Shown here one piece after another: positions 1-10,789 of a DNA stretch of 64,000 nucleotides. Position numbers and translations under genes: made by a program. This stretch comes from Lonicera japonica (taxonomy: Eukaryota > Streptophyta > Magnoliopsida > Dipsacales > Caprifoliaceae), in the NCBI GenBank assembly GCA_021464415.1, contig CM038466.1:23499017-23563016 (forward strand), written 5' to 3'. Position 1 is the stretch's first letter; every line of letters starts with the position of its first letter. The notes under the pieces are model-generated. The model was not told the DNA's origin, did not search any database, and was given only the letters and a program-made list of their open reading frames with translations.

Positions 1-741
1 CACATCACCATTTGGGGCCTCTTGGTTGCCTCCAAACCTCACAGGACCGCCTTCATCAAACTCCTAGATTATGCCATCATATCACCAGATTCCACGCCAG
101 AACAACTGCCAAACATGATTGGGTCGCTTACAGTTCAAAAAAGTTTATCAGTTTCAGATGAAGACTTATCTCCACTGGGAAAGAAACACAGTCTGGCCCT
201 CTATATTACTGTCCGGACCAGAGAAAAAATTCTACCACAAGTCCTCATCGACAACGGGTCAACCATAAATGTATGCCCTTTGAAAACCGCCAGATGTCTG
301 GGTATATCAGATACAGAACTGTCTCCGTCAGTTGTAACCGTTAAAGCCTATGACAACACTAAGAGGGCCGTTTTGGGCTCTCTAAAGCTTGATCTTATGG
401 TCGGTCCCGGAAACTTTTCGGCCGACTTCCAAATCAAAGACATTCCCTCCAGTTTTAACCTCCTATTGGGAAGAGCGTGGCTGCACTACATGGGAGCACT
501 CCCCTCCTCCTTACATCAGAAGATCAAAATACCATTCGAAGGGAAGATAATCACCATCCAAGGAGATCCTGAAAGGACCTTGGCAGATTTTGAATTACCC
601 GTTTTGGGTATTGGGAGCCAAAGCATACAGTTGGGGGCTTCTCCTACGAACCTCAAGTACAAGCTCTCACCACCCAGAGAATCAAGTATCTTCCCCCTGA
701 TAATATCCCTGGCCTCAGCACCAAGGTCACAAATATGTTGA
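1..741 (+). pseudogene. Tat-lineage retroelement aspartic protease segment (partial at window start)
   Basis: The frame is open from base 1 to the stop at 739-741, so the coding region enters from the left and the first ATG is not the real start. The segment begins with the Gag-Pol linker (residues HITIWGLLVASKPHR). The protease active-site loop VLIDNGSTINVCPL is at about 238-280 and the flap and C-terminal loop (NLLLGRAWLH) at about 457-486. Tat elements use DNGS where other retropepsins use DTG or DSG. The enzyme would cut the Gag-Pol polyprotein in the virus-like particle. The frame is lost after 741, before RT. Confidence 0.85.
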
Positions 742-836
742 GAATGATGAAATACTTACCGGGAGCCAGTCTGGGAATAGGACAGCAAGGATTACTTTAG
801 GCCTTAGAACCAGTAACGAGGTGCGAAAGAGAATGA

Positions 837-2440
837 TTGGGGTACCAACACACCGAAGAAGACAACCAAGAGAAAATGGGTCGAGGGCATCAGTATCCGA
901 GTTTTAGCTCACTTAATGAGTTTTTTGTCAAGGAAGGAGAGGACTTCCCTTTTTGCGACTTTCAGGAGCCTTGGAGAAACAGGGACAGAAATAACCTTCC
1001 AGGATGGGAAATCTTCTATGAAGAGGACCTTTACCTCAAGGAAAATGTTATATACAGCTTCTCTACCAAGTTAACGATCGGGCCGAGAGAAGAAAATAAA
1101 GACGAGGAAGATGAAGAGGAAGAAATGACCGGAGATCTCTTTGACGTCATGGCTCTAGAAAATGACGAACCAAGAGACGATCCTGTACACCTAATACACG
1201 CCGATCCAGATTACCAGGAAAAGGGAAAAAAAGTGAAATTGTAAGGGTGAGAGATAAGAGTGAGGGTAGGACTAGGGAGGAGTCACTCCTAGATTTACTT
1301 TTTAAACTTGTACCTGTAAGCACTGTTATCAATGGAAAAGATTATATTTTGCGGTATCCTGTTAGTTTTGATTCTGTAATTGCCTACATGGAGATAGAAA
1401 GACTAAACGAACACCCTGAGTGGGGAGAGCAGTATATACAGAGTGAGGAGGGAGACACTCTTGTGATTAACCTCGGAACAAAAGAAGAAAGGAAAGAAGT
1501 CCGTATTAGAGCGAATCTAAATGAGACAGAAAGAGGGGAATTCACACAAACTCTGAATGAGTACGTGGATGTCTTTGCCTGGTCTTATGCCGATCTACCC
1601 GGATTGAACAGCCAGATAGTCATGCATGAAATACACACCAAGCCGGAGTTCAAGCATGTCAAACAGAAATTGAGAAAACTTACGCCAGAATAGTCCCTGA
1701 AAGTAAAAGAAGAAGTGATAAAACAACTGAATGTAGGGTTCTTGCGAGTGATCGAGTACCCTTCATGGTTAGCTAACATTGTGCCCGTTCCAAAAACAAA
1801 TGGGAAGGTCCACATGTGTGTAAACTATCGAGATCTCAATAAAGCTTGCCCAAAAGACGTTTTTCTATTGCCCAACATTGATTTAATAGTGGATAATACT
1901 GCCAACCATGCTTTGAAGTCTTTCGTAGATGGTTTCGCCGGGTATAATCTGATCAAGATGCATCACCCGGATCACTAAGAGAAAACAGCATTCATCACGC
2001 CATGAGGGACATATTGCTACACCTTATGCCATTCGGGCTGAAGAATGCCGGGGCAACATATCAGAGGGCGGCTACCACTATCTTCCACGACATGATCCAT
2101 AAAGAAGTAGAAGTATATGTGGATGATATGATTATCAAATCGAAAGAGAGGGAAGGCCATGTCCCAGCCTTATGGGCCTTTTTTGACCAACTTCGTCAGT
2201 ATCAAATGAGACTCAATCCGCATAAATGTGTGTTCGGGATAACCAAAGGAAAACTCTTGGGTTATGTCGTCAACCAGAAAGGCATCGAGGTAGACCCTGC
2301 CAAAGTTCAAGCTATCCGAGATATGCCCGAGCCTCGTACCGAGAAGGAAGTCCGGGATTTTTGGATAATTTACAATACATCAACAGGTTCATCTATCAAC
2401 TTACTCAGACTTGCGAACCCATCTTCAAACTCCTGAGGAA
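837..2440 (+). pseudogene. Tat-lineage linker and reverse transcriptase, broken
   Basis: 837-1244 encodes an acidic linker. The N-terminal RT region follows at 1247-1693 (EYVDVFAWSYADLPGL near 1560), the fingers and palm at 1715-1978 (VPVPKTNGKVHMCVNYRDLN near 1782) and the catalytic palm at 2002-2436, with the YVDDM motif at about 2116-2130. Frame breaks: stop TAG at 1691-1693, stop TAA at 1976-1978, a frame change between 1985 and 2030, and another near 2340-2370. The RT would copy element RNA into DNA in the cytoplasmic particle. The YVDD residues survive, but the protein could not be made as one chain. Confidence 0.85.
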
Positions 2441-2994
2441 GTCTTCACCAAGAGAATGGGACGATCAGTGCCAGGAGGCTTTTTGATATAATCAAAAACT
2501 ACCTCTCCAAACCCCCAGCATTAGCCCTACCATAGACCGAACTGCCACTAATCCTATATCTAACAGTCATCGATTCGGATGCAAGAGCCATGCTAGCCCA
2601 ACATCTGACCGATACGTGAAAAGAGCATGCTATTTACTACATTAGCAAAAAATTGTCCCCATTTGAGATGAACTACAAGTCATTGGAAAAATCATGCACC
2701 GCTCTTGTCTGGGTAACGCAAAAATTACGGCATTACATGCTGGTTTTTCTGGTCATCCTGGCATCACGAAATGATCCGCTAAAATACCTCTTCAAAAAAT
2801 TGGCTCTCTCAAACCATATGGAAAAATGGTTATTTTTACTCTTCGAGTTCGACATCACCTACATGACCCAAAAGGCAGTCAAAGGCAAGATCATAGCTGA
2901 CTATCTAGCCCACAATCCAATATTGGGGGACATGTTGGAAGAAGTTGAGTTCCCGGATGAAATTATCATGAATGTCGAGATCGATGAAGACTGA
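2441..2994 (+). pseudogene. Tat-lineage RT connection and first RNase H, broken
   Basis: The connection region (TCEPIFKLLRK near 2412) runs through several stops. RNase H is recognisable from about 2560 (LDSD-like LTVIDSDARAMLAQ) to 2994 and includes NYKSLEKSCTALVWVTQKLRHYM near 2670 and the tail VKGKIIADYLAHNP near 2880. The stretch 2653-2994 is open and ends at TGA 2992-2994. This is the ancestral RNase H that follows RT in Ty3/gypsy elements. It is fused to RT in the ancestor but here is separated by frame changes near 2485 and stops between 2490 and 2650. Confidence 0.75.
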
Positions 2995-3640
2995 AAATTA
3001 TACTTTGACGGGGCCGCCAACCAAAACGGGAACATGATAGGCATCCTGTTAGTCTCTCCGGACCAAACTCACTCCCCAGTATTATATCGTTTAGACTTCT
3101 TCTGCACCAACAATATGACCGAGTATGAAGCCTGTATAATCGGATTAGAGATTGCGCTCCAAAGGGGTATAAAGAGAATACAAGTGTACGGAGATTCGGC
3201 ATTAGTAGTCTACCAAGTTCTAAAGGAATGAAAGATTAAAAATGAAAAGTTAGTCCCTTACCTTGCCCGGCTGGAGGATGTCGCGGGAAGATTTGAGCAT
3301 TCAGAGTTTTACTATGTCTCCAGGTCACAAAATAGTTTTGCTGACGCACTAGCAACCCTGGCATCCATGATCGATATCCCGGAGGGGATGGAAGAAATCA
3401 CTCTCACAATACAAAGAAGATCAGGACCAGCCCACTGCATGGCCCTTAAGGTGGAGAATGGAAAGAACGGGGACTCAATCGCTTGGTTTTATGACATCTG
3501 GAACCTGTTGAAAAACCATCAATATCCCGAACAAACGGACAAGAGAACACGAGTTACGTTTAGAAGATTAGCATCAAGATTCATACTTTGCGTCGGAAGA
3601 CTATATAAGAGGAACTACGACGGAGCCCATCTCTAATGTC
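2995..3640 (+). pseudogene. Second (Tat-specific) RNase H and tether, broken
   Basis: A second RNase H follows directly: LYFDGAANQNGNMIG at about 2998 (first Asp), MTEYEACIIGLEIAL at about 3115 (Glu) and VYGDSALVVYQV at about 3185 (second Asp). The tail NSFADALATLASM near 3333 carries the last Asp. The frame is interrupted by TGA at 2992-2994 and TGA at 3229-3231. Known of the family: Tat elements carry an additional archaeal/plant-type RNase H after the ancestral one. The stretch 3367-3636 is the loosely conserved tether before integrase, ending in a TAA near 3634. Confidence 0.75.
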
Positions 3641-4727
3641 TCACTGGAGAGGAATCTGTCAAAATGATGGACCAAATACATGGGGGGATTATGGACCTCA
3701 TATGAGCGGTCATACGCTTGCCCGCAAAATCATCAGGCAAGGTTATTACTGGTCTACCCTGCAAAACGACTACGTCAACCACGTGCGTCGTTTTCACAAA
3801 TGCTAAATCTATGCTAAGTCTCAAAAGCTTCCTTCGAAAGAGTTATACAATATGACTGCTCCCTAGCCTTTCGCAACCTGGGAAATCGACATCATTAGGA
3901 AGAATTTGCCCAAAGCCAGCAACGGACATGAATTTATACTAGTAGCCATCGACTACTTCACCAAGTGGGTGGAGACCGAGTCTTTTCAGACCCTTAATGC
4001 CAGGAAAGTTGCCCGATTCATTAGACGGAATATCATCTGTCGGTATGGGGTCCCACACGAGATCATCTCGGACAACGGCACCCACTTCGAGGGAGAGGCT
4101 AACACAGTCATGGAGGAATACAGTATTACCAGACACAGATCTTCGCCATATAGACCACAAACCAATGAGGCAGTGGAGGCCGCTAACAAAAACCTGAAGA
4201 ATATCCTAAGCAAGATGACCGACACCTGCCAGGACTAGCCCGAGAAATTACCATATGCATTGTGGGGATACCGCACCACCGAGAGAGTTTCTACTTGAGC
4301 AACCCCGTTCTCCCTTACATACGGGATGGAAGCAGTCCTCCCTGTTGAGTTAGAAGTCTCCTCCCTCAGAGTAATGCTCAAGAACCAAGTTAATGAGATG
4401 GAGTGGGTCCAGGCGCGTTATAACGAGCTGGCCCTACTAAATGAGAAGAGATTGAAAGCCGCATACCACCATCAAGGGTATCAGAAGAGAATCGCTCGAG
4501 CATTTAACTAGAAAGTAAAAACTCGGGGTATCAATAAGAATGACAGCGTACTGAAAGAAATTCGAGAGCCAGCCAGAGACCCAAGGGAAAAGTTCGGGCA
4601 AAAATGGACAGGACCATACATCGTCAAAGAGATTGATACAGGGGGTGTCGCCATACTCACTGACTTAGACGGACAATTATTGCATTCACCAGTTAACATG
4701 GATCGTTTGAAGAAGTATTACCAATAG
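3641..4727 (+). pseudogene. Tat-lineage integrase, broken
   Basis: The zinc-binding N-terminus at 3641-3890 is badly decayed. The catalytic core is open at 3906-4238: AIDYFTKWVET near 3946 (first Asp), ISDNGTHFEGEA near 4063 (second Asp), and a Glu in AVEAANKNLK near 4175. It ends at TAG 4236-4238. The core and C-terminal part resume at 4240-4511 (LTYGMEAVLPVELE near 4314), a further TAG lies at 4509-4511, and the final segment to 4725-4727 ends with LKKYYQ. The integrase would insert the cDNA into the genome. At least three internal stops make it non-functional. Confidence 0.85.
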
Positions 4728-4947
4728 ATATAACATGTCTAGATAAGAACTATGTAAACCTGAGCCCCAACTCAAACTTTTGTCCTTTAAAAAATCAAAA
4801 GGGGAACGTAGGCAACCTGAGAAGTGACTTCAGGCCCGGTTTAAACATTATAAAGAAATTATTTTCCACAAAACAGTCCCTCGTATATTATTAAAAGTAG
4901 TTCAAAACACCGGAAGTTACAAAGGAGATACAGCATACATAAAAGTC
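4728..4947 (+). other. Post-integrase spacer of the Tat element
   Basis: Non-coding. It includes the purine-rich AAAAGGGGAACGTAGGCAAC near 4796-4815, of a kind I associate with sequence downstream of Tat integrase. No ORF or promoter is supported on the + strand. It is also the 3' flank of the antisense gene that ends at 4948. Confidence 0.45.
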
Positions 4948-6201
4948 TAAACCCTAGGGGTTGGCCAAACAGGGTCCTCAGTAGCCAAATCAATGCGAGC
5001 CTCGTCTAGGATCTGGTACGCAAAAACAATGTTCTCCTCTGTAGGCTCAGAATCCATGAACCGGAACCACTCCATTTGGAAGGGATCATCAATCAACTCC
5101 CCTTCCAGAGACCCCCAACGAGAATGGATGATGTCAGCCCGGAGGGGGCCTGGTAATACCAAAACGGGCATAGTTAAACTGACGAGTCAGTCGAGCACGC
5201 CACATCCTCTCTACTGATAAAGAAACATGCGGGGTCACAAATTTAGACTCAGAAAATAAGTTGTTCAGATTGGGGAGAATGTCCTGAGGAACGTCAAACT
5301 GCTGAAGAAGGCGTCCTGGGAGATAAAATGAGGTAAACCAGAGCTCGTGGAGCCAAACGTAATTTTGCCTCCCTGTACTAAGCACCATCGCCCTCAGCTT
5401 CCACCAAGGAATGTTCTACCGAATAGCCCAAAACTTCTCCAAAAACCACACCGTCCAATCAGAGGAAGACATGGTCAAAGCACCAAAGAGGGGACGTCGG
5501 AAGAAGTGCGTCGGGTTGTCAAGCCGAACCCCGTTGAAACCCACCGATCGGAAGCGCTCCAACAGTCACATGTATAGCAAACGTGGACTTTCCCTAAAGA
5601 AGGGTGAATCTTCCCTTTGAAGATCATCCAGGCCGTTCAAAGTCTCTGTAAGAACGATGGGCACTATAGACTCCTCATTCCTAGCATGATAAATTAAACT
5701 CAGAATAGTCGGATCAACTTGGGAAGAGCCCGTCACCAGTAGCATATCAGAAACAAGACAGATCAAGGCCGCCGCAGTATGGCCCATGCTATAAGAAGCT
5801 CTTTCTTCGAAACAATGAAAGAATCTCACCATTTTGTGGAGATCAAGAAGCCCGTCGATAATAAAACTATCACAAGTCGCTTGGGGAATGACTAACAAAG
5901 CGATCAACATATCTCAAGGACCTATTTCTTCTATGGGGACAGCCATCGGGAGACGAACATTAGAACACAACAGCCAGAAAAACTCCTCATAAGTCGGGCA
6001 GAGCTCATCTAGCCCAAAGCGAAAAAGATGATCCGCCGGGCTCTAGAAATACGAAGCGCCTAACAAAAAAAAATTTACAGGACGATGGTATCAGCCCGCT
6101 AAAGGACTGAATGCACCAAATTTCAATCCATTCTAATAAGATATCAGAGCATCTCGGGCTTCAACATAAGAAAAATCAAAATTTATACAACAAGAAGACA
6201 T
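4948..6201 (-). pseudogene. Antisense gene 2 of the Tat element (PTxEE-type ORF), decayed
   Basis: It starts at ATG 6201-6199, about 40 bp downstream of a TATA box on the same strand. One frame runs from 6201 to about 5145 and reads through some six stop codons. A 1-base shift near 5150 leads into a last open segment that ends at 4948. Recognisable pieces are ELCPTYEEFFWLL (near 5995), MLIALLVIPQATCDSFIIDG (5910), SIVPIVLTETLNGLDDL (near 5665) and NYVWLHELWFTSFYLPGR (near 5350). This texture, an FG..EL.PT.EE block followed by an IVP.VL.ETL.GLD block, matches an antisense ORF type I remember from 3' regions of plant Tat elements, perhaps the DUF7745 group. Function is unknown. The intact ancestor would have been about 417 residues and intronless. 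Confidence 0.6.
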
Positions 6202-6234
6202 TTTGGAAAGGTGTGGGGATGAAAGAAGGAATGT

Positions 6235-6330
6235 GGGTGTATTTATAGCAAAAAAGAGGGTCATGTACCTGTTTGTCACGCGACAAACCCATATTCAGGA
6301 GGGATTATCGCGCAACAATCCTATTTGGTA
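6235..6330 (-). promoter_or_regulatory. Promoter of antisense gene 2: TATA box plus two copies of the shared palindrome
   Basis: On the - strand there is TATAAATA at 6247-6240, about 40 bp upstream of ATG 6201. Upstream of it are two degenerate copies of the palindrome TGTCGCGCGACA: tgtcacgcgaca at 6274-6285 and tatcgcgcaaca at 6306-6317 (+ strand spelling), 32 bp apart. The same palindrome is found in the promoters of the PMD-like gene and of the LTR. TATA spacing and orientation are as expected for a plant RNA polymerase II core promoter. Activity is inferred. Confidence 0.6.
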
Positions 6331-6662
6331 CCCTTATTTTTTGCCTTTCTTACATGTAAGAGTCATCTTTTGCCAAAAGAATCACTTTTGTATGCATTGT
6401 GCTCACTCTGTTCTTTTGCAGGGACCTTAAGTACCGCCACATCACAAGGTACGGCTCTTAAAAAATTATTGTAAGTATTTAAATCTTTCATCACAGATAG
6501 GAAATAGATAAATATTTGTCACCATCACAAATAAAGATTTCCATAAATCCAATAAAAAACAGTTGTCAAAACTAAAAAACTAATAACAAGATCTTTGTCT
6601 GCTGTCTAAAATAAAAACTACATATCTGTCTGAAACTAACTAAAAGTGCATGAAAGAAAAAA

Positions 6663-9600
6663 CTAGTCTACCCTAGCACGCTTCGACACGCTCCCACGGT
6701 CACCTATACCCTCCTCGGGGGTTAGATCAACTACTGGGACGCCCTGAGTAGAGGGAGCTGCTACTTAAGAGGACCCCATCGACTGAACAAGAGCCGTAAG
6801 ATGAATCACCGAGGATCCTGAGTGCCTAGAAGTCCTACTGCTACTCCTCCGAGACTCCGTCCGGGTATGGGAAGAAGACAGAAGGTCATCTGTCCGCAGG
6901 GAAACATCGATCGCCTTTTGATAGTTGCGCATGTATACCGTGGGGTCTCAACCAACATACTGAAGAAGGTTCCAGCTATAGAGGTACTGGGAATGCCAAG
7001 CTCTCAGATCCACCACACGCACGCTCACCCGCTGTAAGAGGAAAGAAAAAAGAATCAGCACAGTTAAAATAAATAAACATAGATATGAAGGGACATTGAG
7101 GGAAGATAAAGCATATACCTCATCATCAAGACGACCACCCAAGTAATCGAACGTATCCTCAGGAAGGGGATACTCAGGCACCATATATCGACGTAGATCG
7201 GCGCCAACATAAGAGATGTCACGAGGGAGTAGCGACAGATCTATCGGATAAACAGATGAGCCCGCCGGTATAGCAGCAGAAGTAGACCCACCCTCCTCGC
7301 GGATCGGGAACAGAGGAGGTCTAGAGGATGAGCCACCAAGACCAGGAGACCGGGTCGGAGGACCCATAACAGTCGATGGAAGGGGGGTCAAGGTGGCGTA
7401 AGTACGAACGCCCGGAGGATCCGCAATAGTTGTCGCTCTCAGAGGCGAAATGGTTACAGCAGCAGGAGGGGTCCGCCCAAACTGCTCATAATCGGCCCCG
7501 AAGTCCTCAGGCTCCTAGGACCGCTCAGAGAAATCTGCTCCCCCTCTCTCAATAGCCTCGGCAGCATCAAAAATGAACCCCGGAGATACCGACAGACCGG
7601 TAAGAAACTCGAAACCCTCAGCACGTTGCTCCTCTATAGGCGTCGTCTGAGGCAGCTGCTCTAGAGCTGCCGTCGTCTCACCTCCCTCACCCCCTAGTCT
7701 ATCACCGCCCTCAGCAGCAGCAGGAACATCCCTCTCCCCCTCAGGGTCCTCGTCATCAGAATCTAGGATATTGTCCCTCTGATCGGGGACAGGTGGCAGA
7801 TGACCGGGACCGTCCTGGACAAATGGGTCTGTCCTCGTATATAGTTGGGATCGCCTCCCAATGCCCGATACCTCTCGTAGAAGACCCGCCCTCGAGTCCC
7901 CTTTGGCTCCCTCATCAAGTAGCGGGCAGGGAAGGCAGCGTAACCACCCTCCTCGGTAAACGTCTGAAAACCAAGCCCGTCCACCAGAGCCTGCACCGTT
8001 ACCGGGTCGATCTCGCCCGTCCGCCTCATCAAAACTGGCGGGAATAAAAGAACCCGAGGCCACTGGGCCGGTGTATATTGACGAATGACCCTCTCGCCCA
8101 AATAAAAATGAAGGCCGTACTCATCCCTGATAAGCCGCCTGGTCCTCGAGGTGGTCAAAGCACGACCATACCCGAAGTGGAGACCCAGATCGCCCCAAGG
8201 GCCCCACTTAATCTGAAGAAGAAAGAACAAATTTTATTTCAGTTATTTCTATTCAATTTTTACTAGTTATTTATTTAAAAGAAAGAATACTAAAAATACT
8301 TACATGCTCTTCCAGCATGTCATGGACTACAGCAGCTCCAGTCTCCCGGGTCCGATATACATAAGGAGCCCTGTAGTTCCCCGCAATGAATCGGCGAAGA
8401 AGGGGAAACTGATCCTCTTTCTCAACGAGGAGATCCACCTGGGCACGACCCAAATAGGTATAAGCCACGAACCAACTCTGAGAAAAGGAAGAAGACAAAA
8501 GAATATTAGCAACAATCAACAGATAATATGTAAAAAACTGAAGCAAAGATAAGGGGACAAAAGTGTATACCTCCCACAGCAATGAGAAGCCCTTGAGGTT
8601 CAGGGCCAAGTGACGGGAAACCTGGTCCATAGCATCATAAAGAACAACAAGAATAAAACCGCCCCAGTCGTAATCAAACATAATGCTAAAATCTCGAAGA
8701 TAAGACAGCCACCAAAGATGGGATGTGTCCCCCCCATGGGCCTCGAACAGATCGTGAAGCGTCAGCAAGAGAAGGACGTGGGCATACTGGCGCGCCTCCT
8801 GCCAGGTCATCGGTACCCTTGAAGCGACTAGCCGGGCTCTCTCTGTGGCCAGACGCGTAACCAAAATAGCCCAGGGGAGCGTATCACCAGAACTTCGTCG
8901 CTCAGGAAATCATCCAAGAACGCCAGCAATACCCTCTGCCGTTATGAGCAAAGGAACATTGATCTGGATAGGGACCCCCCTGAAGAGATCCCGGTCAGAG
9001 CAAATAAATCCATTGGGGTCATCGTCATCTCCCCCCAGCTCCAATGGAAGGTATGAGTGGTGTCCCACCAATGAGAAGCCAATGCTGACACCAACACTGC
9101 CGCCCTAGATACCCGCTCAGAGAGGGCGTCAAAAAGAGGACCAAACGGAGTCGCAAGGAGCAACTCCTGGACAGGGGCCGATGCCTGTCGCCACTCTAAA
9201 GAAATAGTGTTGGGAGAACCCCAATCTCGGCCAACCCACTACAAATAATAGAACGGAGATGTAGATATAAATACAAGATTATAAGGGTACTTTGGTGTAA
9301 TTATGAGAATTATAGGGTTATAAGGGTAAATTATGTAATTTTCCAAAACCTGAGGGTACTTTGGTGTAATTATGAGAGTTATAGGGTTATAAGGGTAAAT
9401 TATGTAATTTTCCAAAACCTGAGGGTACTTTGGTGTAATTATGAGAGTTATAGGGTTATAAGGGTAAATTATGTAATTTTCCAAAACCTGAGGGTACTTT
9501 GGTATAATTATGAGAGTTATAAGGTTATAAAGGTAAATTATGTAATTTTCCAAAACTTGAGGGTACTTTGGTGTAATTATGAGAGTTATAGGGTTATAAG

Positions 9601-10584
9601 GGTAAATTATGTAATTTTCCAAAACCTGAGGGTACTTTGGTGTAATTATGAGAGTTATAGGGTTATAAGGGTAAATTATATAATTTTCCAAAACTTGAGG
9701 GTACTTTGGTGTAATTATGAGAGTTATAGGGTTATAAGGGTAAATTATGTAATTTTCCAAAACCTGAGGATACTTTGATGTAATTATGAGAGTTATAGGG
9801 TTATAAGGGTAAATTATATAATTTTCCAAAACTTGAGGGTACTTTGATGTAATTATGAGAGTTATAGGGTTATAAGGATAAATTATGTAATTTTCCAAAA
9901 CCTTAGGGTACTTTGGTGTAATTATGAGAGTTATAGGGTTATAATGGTAAATTATGTAAATTTTCTAAAACCTGAGGGTACTTTGGTGTAATTATGAGAG
10001 TTATAGGGTTATAAGGGTAAATTATGTAATTTTTTAAAACCTGAGGGTACTTTGGTGTAATTATGAGAGTTATAGAGTTATAAGGGTAAATTATGTAATT
10101 TTCCAAAACATGAGGGTACTTTGGTGTAATTATGAGAGTTATATGGTTATAAGGGTAAATTATGTAATTTTTTAAACCTAAAGGGTATCACAAGTAAAAG
10201 TATGTGTTCACTAAATCGGATGTTATTTATAGGCAAACATGCATACTAACATAAGAATTGTTTAAATACATGCAGGAAACGACAAGAAATAATAGAACAA
10301 ATAAATACACGAAAGGAAAGAATTTAAAGAAAACATACCAGAGACCATCGACGGATCTTATGAGAAACAGGCTCCATCAAGAGCCAAGGAACATCCGGAA
10401 CTGGAGCAGCCCGGGTAGCGTCTCGGTAAACCACCGCCCGACCGCGGTCCACCCCGTCCTCGCCGTACCAGTCTAGGTCTACCCAATCATCATGATAAGG
10501 GCTGCACCGGAGAACTCCCTGGGCATCAGTAAAAGTGACCTCCTCCTGGTCACCCTCAAATCGATCAGGCTGCGCAAGATCCAT
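6663..10584 (-). pseudogene. Antisense five-exon Plant Mobile Domain (MAIN-like) gene in the Tat element, decayed
   Basis: Proposed exons: 10584-10339, 9238-8571, 8477-8304, 8212-7119 and 7031-6663. All four introns have GT/AG borders (donors GTATGT, GTATAC, GTAAGT, GTATAT; acceptors TTGTAG, TCTCAG, CTTCAG, TTACAG) and all junctions are phase 0. Exon 2 encodes the hallmark of Plant Mobile Domain proteins, ASHWWDTTHTFHWSWGEM followed by TMTPMDLFALTGI (near 9070-8985). Exons 3-4 continue with HLALNLKGFSLLWE and IKWGPWGDLGLHFGYG. The C-terminus is Ser/Pro-rich and ends SKRARVD, a possible nuclear signal. Total length is about 850 codons. Breaks: a frame change at the C run 8975-8980, TGA at 8912-8910, a frame change near 7820, TAG near 7518, TGA near 6951 and TAA near 6763. 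PMD proteins (MAIN, MAIL1) act in nuclear silencing and expression control in Arabidopsis; the role of this element copy is unknown. Confidence 0.75.
9285..10182. repeat. Minisatellite, 13 copies of a 69-bp unit
   Basis: The marker GGGTAC (or GGATAC/GGGTA) recurs at 9285, 9354, 9423, 9492, 9561, 9630, 9699, 9768, 9837, 9906, 9976, 10045 and 10114. That gives twelve 69-bp steps, one of them 70 bp. Units differ by only a few bases. Because 69 is 23 codons, a long open frame appears on the - strand (a 23-residue repeat), but this is a by-product. The array fills most of intron 1 of the antisense PMD-like gene. Confidence 0.95.
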
Positions 10585-10705
10585 CAGTGTATAGAGAAGA
10601 GGGTCGAAAAAGTAGAAAAAGCGGCAGAGCTTCCGCGCTTGAGAAAAGAGAGAAAGAGAGAGAAAGAGAAAGGAGAGAATGAGGAGGAATGAGCTTAGCA
10701 AGGGG

Positions 10706-10789
10706 TTTATATATTGGTTGAATATGTCGCGCGACATATGGGCTCTTTGTCGAGGGACAAACACCTCTCCCACGAGATGTCGCGCGACA
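10706..10789 (-). promoter_or_regulatory. Promoter of the PMD-like gene: TATA box plus three palindrome copies
   Basis: The - strand TATATAAA is at 10713-10706, about 120 bp upstream of ATG 10584. Upstream are TGTCGCGCGACA at 10725-10736 (part of the 18-bp perfect palindrome 10722-10739), a variant tgtcgagggaca at 10748-10759, and a second perfect copy at 10778-10789. Spacings are 23 and 30 bp. The first copy lies 11 bp from the TATA box. The layout matches the LTR promoter at 12.3-12.5 kb. Confidence 0.7.

Noticed and set aside
9239..9898. 219-codon open frame on the - strand with a 23-residue repeat
   Set aside because: It is the translation of the 69-bp minisatellite. The period is divisible by three, so the frame stays open without selection, and the array lies in an intron.
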